DNA of 64,000 bases from Luidia sarsii (taxonomy: Eukaryota > Echinodermata > Asteroidea > Paxillosida > Luidiidae): the NCBI GenBank assembly GCA_949987565.1, contig OX465111.1:15324549-15388548 (forward strand), in the 5' to 3' direction. Shown here in pieces: positions 26,286 to 37,709 of the stretch (its first letter is position 1; every line of letters starts with the position of its first letter). Position numbers and translations under genes: made by a program. The notes under the pieces were generated by a model that saw only the letters and a list, made by a program, of their open reading frames with translations, ran no database searches and was not told where the DNA came from.

Positions 26286-26969
26286 ATTTAATTGATTTAA
26301 TTGATTTTTTTTTAGTATAAGGCATACTGTGTGTTGTAAATTGTGATGTTCGGAGGGTGTGTCTTTCTGCTCTTGATGTAGTTTGTATTGTACATAATGA
26401 AGCCTCAGCATATGCCCTGTATGTATTTGTACATGTATCATGTATGACGTACATGTACATGCCCAATCCAAGTTTTAATAGTCATCCATCATTAGATTAA
26501 ACTGCCATTGAAATTCAGTCCTGATTCGTTACACGGTGGTTGCCATGACAAAACCTCATCATCTAGGGTCTTCCCGAGGACCGATGATTACGTACATAGT
26601 TAACCCTTTATGTGAATGGATCGTTTAGTTGTTCATGCCTAGTTATGAATTTTATGTAATTTTGGGAGAGTAATTTATTCTGTCTATAGTTGGTGCATTG
26701 TATTTGCACCACCAGGGAGATAGTCTATATTGCTAATGTCAAAGTGTTTGGATGGCTGCTGACTGATGTTCAGTGAGTTTCTACTTTACATTTTTCTTGT
26801 GTAGGCTACAAATCTGATGCGACCTTTTGGTGCCTGGTGTTTGCTGCACCCTGCTTTAGTTTGAATCTGCAAATTTATTATTAGTTTGTATGCTAATGCT
26901 AACCACATTACCCAAACATATTAACTGGTTGTTGGTGTGGTACATGCACAGTATGTCAGTAAGTCACAC

Positions 26970-27120
26970 AGAGTCGATTTCACAAAGCCTTACGATGCAT
27001 CGTAACTCAACTTACGAAGGATAACCCATCGTAAGTTGTGACACACAGTATATTTTCTATGCAGTGCTCGCTGTCTTGCGATTGATCTTTAGTTACGATG
27101 GGTTTGGTGAAATTGACTGC
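26970..27120. mobile_element. Small inverted-repeat element (MITE-like), family 3
   Basis: The ends AGTCGATTTCACAAAGCC and GGTTTGGTGAAATTGACT are imperfect reverse complements. Inside, TTACGATG/CATCGTAA words repeat in both orientations. At about 150 bp with no coding capacity, this is a non-autonomous element. It abuts the next element without a gap. Confidence 0.7.
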
Positions 27121-27364
27121 AGGGCCAATTTTATCGAGCTGCTTAAGCGTGAAAATCTGCTAAGCAAGTAATTTCTCCCCTGGTTAAAATGAGATTGCCA
27201 ACCATATATCACTCGGTGCTTGTTTCACTTGACCTGTGTTCTACTATTGGGTACTTGGCATGAAATACAAGTGGATCTTTGGCTGGCAACCTGATTCTTT
27301 TGACAAAGATTTGAGCATGCTTAAGCATTTTTTGGTGCTTTTGGCTGGCTATGAAATTGGCCCC
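27121..27364. mobile_element. Small inverted-repeat element (MITE-like), family 2
   Basis: The start GGGCCAATTTTATCGAGC and end GCTATGAAATTGGCCCC are reverse complements with few mismatches. Both ends also carry GCTTAAGC words (CTGCTTAAGCG; CATGCTTAAGCATT). A second, diverged copy lies at 57601-57826 with the same internal GTGGA...TTTGGCTGGCAAC block. Confidence 0.75.
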
Positions 27365-28444
27365 AGATCAGGATTATCAAGTCCTGTGAATTTTCATCTT
27401 CCGCCCCGAGTTCTTTGAGCTAGCCGAAATTGCAGGAACTTGTTCACCACAAAACTATAAATCTTCTTATTAAAAATGGGATGTAAAAAATCCTGGTTGG
27501 ATTTATTTTCATTCTTTGTTCAAAAGGACGGTTTTGAGTTTCAAAGCTCCAATTTCATGTCCTGCCAGTCACTGTTGGTTTTAGCGCTGTGGAATATTAA
27601 GGCTGTCTGTGATAGACTGACTGTGAGTCTGTCAGTGGCTGAGGAAGACCCTGGCTGGGGGTTGGGTGGGGGTGATAGGTAATCAATGCCTCAAGGAAGT
27701 AGAGATGACCCTGGAGGTTGACCGGGTCGCTCCCTAATGGCCTGTGAAGGAGGACTGTGGCTCTCCTGAAAGATGAAACCTTGCCATCAGGCATCTAGTG
27801 CTGTCTCCTGTCTACAGTAGTTCATGTTCCTTTCCCACAAGCGGAGAATAAACAAGATTCTGTGAGATAGGAGGTGTAATGATATATGCATACAGCATCA
27901 AATGAATCTGACTTTATTAATACAACAGTGTGGTTTAAGGTTGAAGGACAAGTTTGCAAATATTAATTGGAGATTGTTTATGCTTTAGCCACTTATGCAC
28001 TCCAAGCAGGATGTTCCTTTGTTCTTCCATGGCCAAGTGGTAACCTTTAATTAGCGTCAAATTCAGGAGAAAATAATTCTACCTTGCCTTCCTAATTGGA
28101 CTTTTTATATATTTACAAGTATATTTGCTGTGAATGGCTGGTAGAATGTAACACAGTGGCAGCTCTTAGTTTTCACAACCACTCTGGCCTTCAAGTTTTG
28201 CATTAAGGTCCAAGTATTAAACATAACAGGGATGTTAGTTTACCTTGCATCCCCATTGGATTAGATTTTGTCATTCTCCAAAGTTGCAGTAGTTTGGCCC
28301 CCCCAAAAAAATATCCAATGGGAACATGGCTTTAGTCTTGTATTAATGCATACAGACAAGCCTGCTGACACCAAATCGGCTCATTGCTATGGCAACCAAT
28401 TAATCACCTCGTCTTTTTTCCCCTATTTCCCTTGTTTTCTGCAG

Positions 28445-28545
28445 ACGTCAACCCAGATGGCGTGGGTCGAGCAAGGCGGAAGAGTGCTCCCAACAGTGGG
28501 GTTCAGATGACTACAGATGCATCTGGCCAGCCATCCAAACTATCA
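28445..28545 (+). CDS. DAB2IP/SYNGAP1/RASAL2-like: Exon 2: N-terminal basic segment with GRxRRKSxP motif
   Basis: The acceptor TTTTCTGCAG precedes 28445 and the donor TCA/GTAAGT follows 28545. The 101 bp give 2 nt completing an Asp codon plus 33 codons, with VGRARRKSAPNSG followed by a Ser/Thr/Gln-rich stretch ending PSKLS. Vertebrate SYNGAP1 has GRSRRKSVP and RASAL2 RSPRRRSISG at the same place, just upstream of the KRTKS block, as recalled. The RRKS serine fits a basophilic kinase site. It ends in phase 0, matching 41101. Isoforms starting at 37662 would skip this exon. Confidence 0.85.
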
Positions 28546-30299
28546 GTAAGTTGCTAAGGCTCGGCAGCCATTTTCATTGCTTCACCCTTCCTCAGTAGAT
28601 CCAGTGTGAATGAACTTTCTAAACCCTATTGAAAACTGGAAAGGGCCATTATTTTGTCACCTGCGCATCTCAATAGGCTGTTGTCCACTTCCTATATTAT
28701 TGGAATATGTCTGTGATAAAGGTTACAAAAAGCAGATGTAATATCTGGAGGGATATTGTAAGAGCCTGGGTCTGAGTCAGTAATCACAATCACTAACGGT
28801 TACAGTTGTGGAACAAATGAGAATTTTGCAGATTCTTGTTTATTCAGAATGTGGATGGAAGTGTGTGGATGAAGGCTCTGTTGATCCAATGGTGGATATG
28901 AATGCCATGTATTTCATCTTTGGTCACATCCAAATGCATTTGGCCACAGAGCAAAGAGACTACTTGGCTGGAATTAGAATGACTTGGATGAACTTTGGTT
29001 TTGTGGATGGAACTTTGTAGATAAATACTCAGGTTTTTCATTTGTTGGTGTGAATTATACCAACATCATTGGCATGAAATAACACTTTGCCTACACAGTG
29101 GTTGTTGGCTAGCAGCTTCAGCCAACTCCCAGTAACCTGTGCAATGCTTCCCACCGTATCCAAGTTTTTTCAGCGAAAACCATGATATCAGCCAGTGATT
29201 GTGGATGACACCCTTGCCCTTTCTGTCCCAATATCCTCACAATCTTTGCCAAATCCAGCCGGAATTCATCATTTTCCTAATGGATGTCATCCTTCGATTT
29301 GTATCTCTCTCTCTGAGTTAGAGTCTTTCTCATTTTGTCCCTGTCTCCTCAGCGGGTGTGCTACGATAGACCCTAGAGATGAGAACTAAAAAAACAAAAA
29401 TTAACTCCAGATTTTTTCTCTCTCTCCAGAGAAAGAAAAAAAAGGAATGAGTAATATACCACTTGCCTTTTGGTTCAATATTTGGCCACAAAAACTCTCT
29501 GCCCTTTCATTCTTGGAGAACTGTCAAAAATTAGCAGTGGTTGCTTTTGGTTTAGTCACGATTGTCATCAATGGAGCCAAGCTACTTGGCTGGTCTGGCC
29601 TTGAACTCGGGATTGATGGGAGAAACGTACGTGCTATTTCCTTCCTGCGCTCCTCTTTCGTTCATCCAGACTGGACTCATCTATGTGGGTCAGAGGGTCA
29701 TCATGAATTTGGACAAATGTGACCCGGCACAGCATAATGAGGAATAACCCCCACTTTTTAGATTTTGTGATTTTCTAATGATATCAAAATGATTTCTGTG
29801 TGAACTTTCTTGTAAATAGTACAAGGGGACTTCGCTCTTTCATTTGGTACAAGACACAATATAGCAGCACCATTCTAACTCCTCGAAAGCAGCCTTTCAA
29901 AAGGGCAGGAACTTTACATTTTCATGAAAACAGTACACAAACACTTCCCCGAAATCCTTGTTTTTTCAACATTTAGAGACGGATTTCGGCAAAATCCTTT
30001 GGACATAATATTCTCCAATACATTAACTTTCCGAAAATACAAAAAAACAAAAATTGATTTTTTTTTATCGAATTGAGGAGATACTATGACTTCAGGCGTT
30101 GTTTACTCGAAAAGTGTTTTGGTGGGATATTCCTCATGTCGCTGTGCCGGGTCACAAATTACCTGTCCGTATGAAATGAACAGTGGGTTTGTGCAGTGTG
30201 TTCTCCACACTCTTAATCCAAGGCAACCCCAGGCCAAAACTGAACTGCATCTAGAAGTTACTGTGAATTAATGAATCACTTTTAATCAGTCTAAACGAC

Positions 30300-30455
30300 G
30301 AAAGAGGGCCTAATGCTTTGATCCAAGCAGGATCTTTCTCAAAGGCAGAATGGCCATTATGATAAATCCTGCCTTTCAAAAAGATCCTCCCACCAATGTC
30401 AGGCCTTAAGATTGGCATTTCATTCATTTCAGTCATTTTAGCCAGAAAGCAATTT
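30300..30455. repeat. Inverted-repeat element family 1 copy
   Basis: GAGGGCCTAATGCTTTGATC and AAGCAGGATCTTTCTCAAAG are followed by the opposed arm CAAAAAGATCCTCCCACCAA and TGTCAGGCCTTAAGATTGG, then TCATTTCAGTCATTTTAGCC. It is a diverged full-length copy. Confidence 0.75.
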
Positions 30456-31659
30456 TTTTTATATTACTCCCAGTTTTTATAGAATTTTATTTTCTCATAT
30501 AGCTCCTTGAGTTGTGGTTGGTTGTTTCCTCTGGAATTCCTGAAGAGACTGAGGAGGAGTCAATTCTGTCACAGGGTGACACGTTGGGTTCACTTTTTGA
30601 TTGCTGTCTATGAGGTGTTGGTCTCGGATATGGTCTAGTCATCTCTGTGAGCTCAGACTGGGTGGTGCTCGTTAGTAATCATCTTATGAGGCCTGCCTTC
30701 ATCTTTCATCACGCTAATGGGCGGCAGTCATTGACATGGACGTGTACATGAAATGTTAATTGCTGCCGTGTAACGACAGTCTGTCTGTGAAGGCGCTTGG
30801 TTGATAATGCAGTGCTTTGCCAATTACTGAATGTCGCTTAATATGTACAGCGTACATGCAGCAAACCATAGGCCTCATCACTGCGGAGCACCAGTATGCT
30901 GGTAACCGCAATCATATTCACAGGTTCAGTACAAGTTCATGGTCTTGGGGCAGGGCGTAGTTGGAATCAACCTTTTTTTCTTTTTAATCATACTTTGACA
31001 ATAGGGGTCAAAGGGTGTCCATGGTAGATTCACAAGCTGTAAAAGCCTTAGGTAAACAACTAAACACCATCACGTCACCCGCAGGCTGTTTGTTTGTGGA
31101 ATTTTCCCGGTTTTTTTTTCTCGGATAAAACGATCAAATATAAACAAATGTCTACCGGGGTGACTGTCTTCGGAAGAACTCTTGAATCTAAACAGATTTT
31201 ATGTTTATGATGCACTCGTTAAGTGATTTGTAGTTGATCATTTTTGGGTTCACTCGTGTGCCATGTTTATATGCTTTCAAACCAAATTCACAGAAACATC
31301 GATTGAAAAAAGCGTGGAAGACATTCCTGAAAAATGAGGGGTGGGGAGAGATTTAGGAGGGAATTTTAATAGCCAAGAGGAAATGAGCACACCCTATCCA
31401 TTCCCACTACACAGTTTATCTAAATCTTCATCTTGCTGGAGTTTATGACATTCTTTTGATTGGGTTAAGGTCAATGGTAACAAGGCATTTAGCCAGCAGT
31501 TGTTGAGTGAGACAAGTTAATACTTGTTGCGAAATGAAATCCTGATATGGATGACTCAATGAAGGCACTTCTGACAGCAGTATAAAGATTTGAATCATGT
31601 TGGAGAATTGTTCTCTGACACCCAGATTTGTGAAACTAGTTTCTCAATCTTTTCTGATA

Positions 31660-31800
31660 TACAAAAATGTTGCAAACTGCTTGCTGACTAAAATTACCAA
31701 AATGCAAATCCCACAATTTAGTGGGCCTGACCTTTCGATCCTAGCAGGGCTTTGCTAGGTTTGAAACGTCAGACCCACTAAATTTTTAGATTCTCAATCT
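31660..31800. repeat. Inverted-repeat element family 1 copy, compact
   Basis: ATGTTGCAAACTGCTTGCTG, AATTTAGTGGGCCTGACC and TTTCGATCCTAGCAGGGC run directly into the opposed arm TTTGCTAGGTTTGAAACGTC and AGACCCACTAAATTTTTAGA. The two arms form a nearly perfect hairpin with almost no loop. Confidence 0.8.
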
Positions 31801-32689
31801 TTTGATAAGGTAAAAAATGCAATGATTCTGTGGAAAAACACTGTTCCACTTCAAGTAGAACATGAACAGTCAAACATGCTTTTTAAGCATGCTACAGACC
31901 TCATAAATTATTCATGAAGCCACATTATAATACTAATTAGAGTGTGGTTAAATGGCACATAGCATAATGCCAAGAGGCATGCATACATCAACAGGGGTTA
32001 GTCATACCTACATGGCCCCCTCCTCCCCCCCTCCCCATCCCTTTTTTCCCACACCACAAGGCATCTTTGCCCTTTAGCATCTAGGGGCCTTTCCCCCTCA
32101 CCAAAAACCTCAAGGTGCCTGCCCCACAGCCAACACCCCTTTCCTCCAGCTCCAGCCAAGAGCTGGCGGTCTGGCCTGTACCATGACACTGCTGGTGGAG
32201 AGCCAGATAAGGTTTGCATGGTGGAATCGCGATGTGGAAAAGCTTGTGATCTTTTACAGTGTAAGTCATCGCTTTCAAGAAGAAATATGGCTTGGAAATG
32301 AGCCGGTAACTCATTGTTTCGAACAGTATGTAGTCTGCCTCTTTGTCAGGAGACGTTGATGAAGAGTAGATGACAAACCGTCCAAAAACGTTGAGTTACT
32401 GGCTCTTTTTCACAGCCATACTCCTTCTCAAAACAGACGACTTACACGGTGTAAGACTTTCCTCATGATGAAGAGCCTCAACACTGACTTTGCTTTTCTC
32501 ATTTCGGTGCACATTTGGCCCCAGGCTTGTGAGATGCTGGTTCGAATCCTGCCTGGATGAATGATGGATTTAGGAAGGGGATGGTTGGTGTGGTCCTCAT
32601 TAGTGAAGCTCCTGGTTCTCAGCCTAAAGGATGTGATTGGATCCTTGTATTTCCTCTTCAATGTGGGCTCAGATAACAGACTTGCTTCT

Positions 32690-33320
32690 TACCTATCAAT
32701 GGTCCCCCATGGCCCAGCCATATCCTCTTACATCCATATTGTATCCCCTCTAATAATCAAACTTGTCACTGCCCCAGTAACCCTCTGTTATTGTCCTATA
32801 ACCCTGTCCAGTCCCTTTACCGACAACAAACCCCTTCCATGACCCAGCCCTGATATACATGTACCCCTGCCTTCCTCCTTTCATCCACCCAATTGCTCTT
32901 CAATAAGGCCTGTCCCACACCATCCCCTTTGTGTCCCTTCCCACCCATAATTCTAGCCCTCCCACAACCCCTCCCCCCTCATTTACCCCCTTCCTGGCCT
33001 TCACCCAGATTGACCAGAACTCTGGGAGCAGAATGAAACAACCCAGCATGAATCACCCTTTAAACCCCTGTATTATGTTCACCTACATGTGTGAAACCCT
33101 GCTCCAGTGCTCTCATCCATAATGATTGTCCACCTCATCCACACATCCCTCAATTCCTCCACCGTAAGCCTCTCACTCATTATGTGGCCTGCCTCCTCTA
33201 TCCCCCGGAGTCATACAGTCATAGCCCCTCCCAAAATTATGATCCCCACCAACCACCCAATCATCACCCTCCCCCCATTCCCTGACACATTTTCCTTTTC
33301 AAAAACCGCTCCATAATAAT
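32690..33320 (+). repeat. C-rich, G-poor low-complexity block
   Basis: Over about 600 bp the + strand is strongly enriched in C and depleted in G, with recurring CCCCTCC, CCACCCA and CATCCAC words. There is no strict period. Overlapping Pro-rich open frames result from composition. It resembles a decayed pyrimidine-rich satellite. Confidence 0.6.
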
Positions 33321-33454
33321 CTTTAAGGCACACTTTCCTGTCTTTGCCAAGCACTGCATTACCACTCTAAGTCCACCCCCTACTCATGTGTCATCGGATA
33401 GAATGAAAAATCCACTTTAATGTATTCACCATTGGTCCCATGACTAAATGTCAC

Positions 33455-33488
33455 AATCTGATTGGCTGCGTTGGCAGCCAATCAGATT
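33455..33488. repeat. Perfect hairpin with opposed CCAAT-type words
   Basis: Two 15-bp arms (33455-33469 and 33474-33488) are exact reverse complements with a GTTG loop. Each arm contains ATTGGC/GCCAAT. Outer flanks (CATGACTAAATGTCACAA; GTAGTCATGACAACTGG) are also loosely complementary, so it may be the centre of a larger inverted-repeat element. Confidence 0.85.
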
Positions 33489-33739
33489 CCCCAATCAAAC
33501 TGTAGTCATGACAACTGGATCTTGATTGGTCAGTCAGTAAACTGTTGCCAAGTACATTGTAAATTGCAGACCCAAATCTGTCTCAATCTTCACCGGTTTT
33601 CCTGAAAACCAAGCACCTGAAAATCTAGGTTAACCGGTCCCCACCTCATCACAAAAAACTTGTTTCTCCAAAAGAAATTGCAAAATGCATTTTTTTTTTG
33701 AGAAAGTCAGTCAACACTATTGATATCAAGTACATTAAT

Positions 33740-33862
33740 ACAAAATGTAGCAAACTGCTTAATGGCTTAAACAATCAAATGCATAGCTCTACAAATTTAG
33801 AGGGCTTGATGTTTATCAAAGGCAGAAAACCTCTGAGAAAGGCTCAAGATTGAAACATCACG
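33740..33862. repeat. Inverted-repeat element family 1 copy
   Basis: AATGTAGCAAACTGCTTAAT, TTTAGAGGGCTTGATGTTTA and TCAAAGGCAGAAAACC, with the opposed arm GAGAAAGGCTCAAGATTG followed by AAACATCACGAC. The AGCAGGACC core of the first arm has been lost. Confidence 0.7.
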
Positions 33863-34484
33863 ACACATTTTTCACTGAGAGTTTTCTTGACTGCTAGAAA
33901 ATAGATAAAAAGAAAAATGGTGTGACATAGAAGAGTGTGATTATTTTTTTTTCTTACCAAGTATCCCACAAAAGCTTGGGGTATACTGTTGTAAACAATG
34001 TGACTTGCAAAAAAAAAATCAGCCTCCATGTTTTTGGCTTGTATGTAGTGTCCTATGTATGTAGTGTGCATGTAGTTCAATATTGAATTAAGTGAATCTG
34101 GGACGAGGTAAACATTGGCTTCCTTGGGGATTTCTTGTGGACCAAACCGGTCCAGGAGACTGACTGCTCTACTTCTCCGGGGCATTTTTTTTTCAACAGT
34201 CTGCAAATGATTGATTCCAACCCTCAACCAGTTGTACCACAGTCCCAGTGATGTATTCGAGTGCAACAATTTCCTCTCATAGTGCATCATGACGTCACGA
34301 ATATTATTTGATGGAAGCACTGTGGGATGGAAGTGATGTATGTCTTGTCTAGGTGCGACTGAATTGTTGGCCAGTTGTCTGTTGCTTTCTGTGGAAGGGG
34401 GATCTTGATGAAAGAACTTGCACATATGCTGTACCTAATAGGTCATTTGTGTTCATTTTGTCATTGTCAAATCAATTTGTAATG

Positions 34485-34660
34485 TAGAGGAATGCAGCAA
34501 ACTCCTTCACTGACTTTAAATGACCAAAATCTTTAAAATTCTAGTTATTTCTACAGCCAGGACCTGGTGTTTGGATGTTTGCTCACAGGCTGGACATTTC
34601 TCAAAGGCAGAATTATGCCTCAGGTCCGGCTAAGATTGAAATATCAGTCCCTTTACATGT
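34485..34660. repeat. Diverged inverted-repeat element family 1 copy
   Basis: AATGCAGCAAACTCCTTCAC, GACTTTAAATGACCAAAATC, TTCTCAAAGGCAGAATTATG and GGTCCGGCTAAGATTGAAAT preserve family order with an insertion in the middle. Confidence 0.6.
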
Positions 34661-34939
34661 ACATTTTGGTAAATTAGTTCAATCAACATACATGTGTGTA
34701 TCTCTTTTTGTTTATAATAAGATTTTAAACTCTGGGCAGTTTCCTTTCAGTCTGTAACTGTTATTTGCACCTCATGAATAAACATCAGTGGTCTGTGCAC
34801 TTTGTGGACTGTTGTTATGACTAGCGCCCTCTGTTGGCAGAACCTGACCAGTCAGTGGGTGGGTGGGTGTGCGCACAGTGTGCTGTGTAGTGTTCTGTGG
34901 CATGCAATACCTATGACTCATCGCTTTGGTTGTCCCCCC

Positions 34940-34960
34940 CATGTACATGTACATGTACAC
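34940..34960 (+). repeat. ACATGT microsatellite
   Basis: Three to four copies of the self-complementary hexamer ACATGT. Similar ACATGTACATGTA words are scattered through the window (8955, 15225, 26450), a genome-wide habit here more than a local feature. Confidence 0.75.
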
Positions 34961-35930
34961 AGAAGCCTCACTGTGTGTGGAGGAGGGGAATTGCCTGTCA
35001 CACACAAAGCATGCTTCTCTGAAAAGAAAATTCAGTTGAATGCCCCTGCCTAAGTAATTGAGATATTACACAGTTACTAAAAAGGATGTGGGGTTTGGAA
35101 TTTATGAGCAAAATGAGATTGAATCACATTTCTGTTAAACAAAATTGCCTGGGGGGAATTTTAAAGGAAAAAAAAACCTGACTGAAAAAAAAATAAACAG
35201 ATTGGAGATTGGGTGATCAGTGGTCAACAGGAAGCTGTGTAGAAGCCAGTGGTGTAGTTGGTGTTTGGGCCTAGACTGTTGTTGCTGTAGTGTGAAATAA
35301 TTGAGTTGTTAATCACTGTGTGAGTCACAGAGACTGAGTTGTCAACAAGACTGCCCTTTACTCCTATCCTTGGTGGAATCAACAGTGGTTTATTGACACT
35401 AGAGGAGGTAGAGGGGACATTATATGTCTGAAAGGAGCGCAGATTGGACAAGGGCACCGATCTGGGGACCCTAAGGTGTGCATGCGAGTTCAATAAGCCA
35501 TCTATGTTGCCATCATGTGTTCTACCGCTCGCACTGTGCACAGGCATCTACACAACCATGGGATATTCAGTTCAGATGAGGCTACCCGCTGAAAAGGTAA
35601 ATGTAGAGTACCGTACTCAAATTTGGTGTCAGCAAACGCTGCTCAGATTGGTTCTGGCAGGAAAGGGACACGTTTTGCTTACCTTTGAATTCAGAAGTAT
35701 TTGCTGGTATTTTGGTAAGTTCAGATACGTTGCTAAAGAAGGGGCCTTCATGATAAGGGAAGGGACTGGCTTCTGGCTACTGACTACTTTTACCTATGGA
35801 TGCTTTGACATACATACATGTAGATCTACACTGTACAATTTATTAAGTGGAGAGTCTACATGTATATTTTCACATAGGCCTACATGTACTTTTACACATG
35901 CAGTGAGTGAAATCTGCATTCAAATACATA

Positions 35931-35972
35931 GTACTACTACTACAACTACTACTAGTACTACTAATAGTAATA
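35931..35972 (+). repeat. ACT trinucleotide tract
   Basis: Imperfect run of ACT/AGT triplets, including TACTACTACTACAACTACTA. It accounts for the Thr-rich end of the chance open frame 35444-35980. Confidence 0.85.
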
Positions 35973-36479
35973 CAGGGTAGATTGAGGAGTGGACACTAGG
36001 CATAGGCCCTCATGTTCCTCCTTCTAATAATTATGGTTATGCTATGTAAAATGGCTGATGATTGTTTTTCCTTGCAAGCCTCTAGGCAAGCCCAAAACAT
36101 TCCTGAGTCATTTTTTGACGGTGATATCCACTTTGGTGTTTTCGTGATTTATTCCGTTTAAATCGCATCAGTTATTTGATCTGATATGATGATATACGAT
36201 AACTGCCTATTCTCATTGCTGTCTGCCTGTGCTCATTGGTGGATTTCGTGCGTTCTCCCGCCTTCTCTCATCTTCTGTGGCTCCTGAGCATCCTCTTGAA
36301 TCCGGCTGGCTCATTCTGAGTCATCCTCACCAAAGAAAATATTAATATGCCAGCAGCATCAGATGTGCTCTCCCTAGATGGGGTGTGGTGAGCTGACGTT
36401 TGGATGGGGAGCGATAAAGACTTAAAATAAAATGGATGAAGAAAAAACGAAGAAACACCGGTCGTGCCTTTGAAGTTCC

Positions 36480-37661
36480 AACCTGACGGCATTCCTTTGG
36501 ATTACCTTCCTGCTCCGCTGTGCCACAGCGGCACGCTAGCCTGCCGCGGCATGCTAGCCCACCTCTCTGGGATACCACCTACACTTAGGGTCAGAGGGAA
36601 AGCGCATGGCACTGGCATGCTGGCAGCCCAGCGTCTTCATCCCTCCTGATTGTATCTCCCGAGTCCCCTCAGCCAAGATCGTGTCTTTTGCGAGCAGTTG
36701 GGCACGATGGGAGACTCTGATGGAAGCTCTCAGGTGATCTGAGGTTTGTTTTGTACTCCCTCTCCCCCCCTCCCTCCCCCCTTTCTGGGGAAGAAGTTTT
36801 TTGACATTTGGGATTGATTGTCTTTGAAGTCACTGGCGTGCGTACGTAGCTGCCCATCGCACCGGGAATCAGAGAAACCTATCTGTCAAGTGCGACGGTA
36901 ATATCTCTATGCCTGGTCAGATAAGAATCAGACATTTCTGATGAGTCGTCTGGGGTGTTGAGATTCTTCCTGGGCCATTTGTCTCGAAGACAACTGGAAA
37001 ATTGTCTTGCCGTCTTCCAACCGAGCATCATTGTGGGAAGAAATCAACCCGATGTGTTGCATCGATGATCTGAAGTTTCTATGATACCCGAGTGGTGGCA
37101 TGATTGGGTGTTGCTAAGGCCACACCAGTTTATACATGCACACTCTCTTGAGAGTCTCTCAGTGAATAGGGACTACTGCTGTCCATCCCCCGATGCCGCC
37201 CATAAGCCCCTTAAGGCTGAACAAGGAAGTGGGGATCAGATCCTACACTTGAGGATTTGTAACGCAGTCGAGATCGGCATCGACTCTCTCCAAATTCCGA
37301 AGCAGGATCTCCGTGCTCCACCCCTCTCTGTAAGACGATCGGCGAGGGATTCAGCACTCAAAGAGGATTAGCCAAGGAAGAGAGGAGGAAAAAAGAAGAT
37401 TCTGAATGGATAAACTATCCCATTAAAGATGCCAAACACATGGAAGGAATTGGCGTTTACTAGCGGGAGGATATTTTTGTTGAGGCATTTTTGTCTCCGT
37501 GAGGAAGCCACCGAGTTTGAAGTCTCTGTCGGAAATCTCCAAGCTCTCTCTTGCTGCAGTCTTTGCTGCAGACGTTGGTGGATGTGATTTGCTGATGGAT
37601 TCACCAGCCTGAAGCCGGCGGTCTATTTGATTGAGGAATCGGTGGATACAGCCCTGTCACC
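36480..37661 (+). promoter_or_regulatory. Likely promoter and 5' UTR of the alternative first exon at 37662
   Basis: GC and CpG content are raised relative to neighbours (for example GCCGCGGCATGCTAGCC near 36541, CGAGATCGGCATCGACTC near 37269). A 96-codon open frame beginning ATGATACCCGAGTGG (37081-37371) would be an upstream ORF if the transcript starts before 37081. No TATA box is convincing. The assignment depends on the downstream exon being real. Confidence 0.35.
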
Positions 37662-37709
37662 ATGATGTTCTGCTGTGAAGGCTACGTCCCAAACTGCCCC
37701 GTATTCCAT
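37662..37709 (+). CDS. DAB2IP/SYNGAP1/RASAL2-like: Alternative first coding exon (short N-terminus)
   Basis: The ATG at 37662 lies in a strong context (GTCACCATGATG). It opens 16 codons, MMFCCEGYVPNCPVFH, ending in phase 0 at the donor CAT/GTAAGA (GT at 37710-37711). Phase 0 is what exon 41101 needs, so the product would be a short isoform in which this peptide replaces exons 1-2 and the GRARRKSAP segment. The CCxxxxxxxC cysteines near the start could be palmitoylated; that is inference. Vertebrate DAB2IP, RASAL2 and SYNGAP1 also use several alternative first exons. Transcript data would settle it. Confidence 0.5.

Larger units (their letters stand above)
26030..28444 (+). other. Intron 1
   Basis: This intron runs from GT at 26030 to AG at 28443-28444. 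It contains a two-copy direct tandem duplication just inside the donor (26058-26285) and two adjacent inverted-repeat elements (26970-27364). The acceptor has a good pyrimidine tract ending TTGTTTTCTGCAG. No further exon is recognised. Confidence 0.7.
28546..37661 (+). other. Intron 2, first part
   Basis: No exon with family similarity is seen. Contents: inverted-repeat element copies (30300-30455, 31660-31800, 33740-33862, 34485-34660), a C-rich G-poor block (32690-33320), a tight hairpin with CCAAT-like words (33455-33488), an ACATGT tract (34940-34960), an ACT-trinucleotide tract (35931-35972), a perfect B-box-like GGTTCGAATCCTG at about 32533, and a CpG-richer interval from about 36400 that leads into the alternative exon at 37662. 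Confidence 0.6.

Noticed and set aside
32528..32560. Possible tRNA gene from a perfect B-box-like GGTTCGAATCCTG
   Set aside because: No A box or acceptor-stem pairing is present at the correct spacing. At most it is a SINE remnant.
33844..34425. 193-codon minus-strand frame
   Set aside because: It overlaps an inverted-repeat element copy and a poly-T-derived stretch, has no domain I recognise, and lacks exon-like boundaries. I cannot exclude a repeat-derived remnant.
35444..35980. 178-codon plus-strand frame ending in poly-Thr, and a 13-codon ATG/donor pair at 35558-35596
   Set aside because: The end is the ACT microsatellite. The small ATG/donor pair (phase 0) could join exon 3, but the sequence around it has no promoter-like composition.
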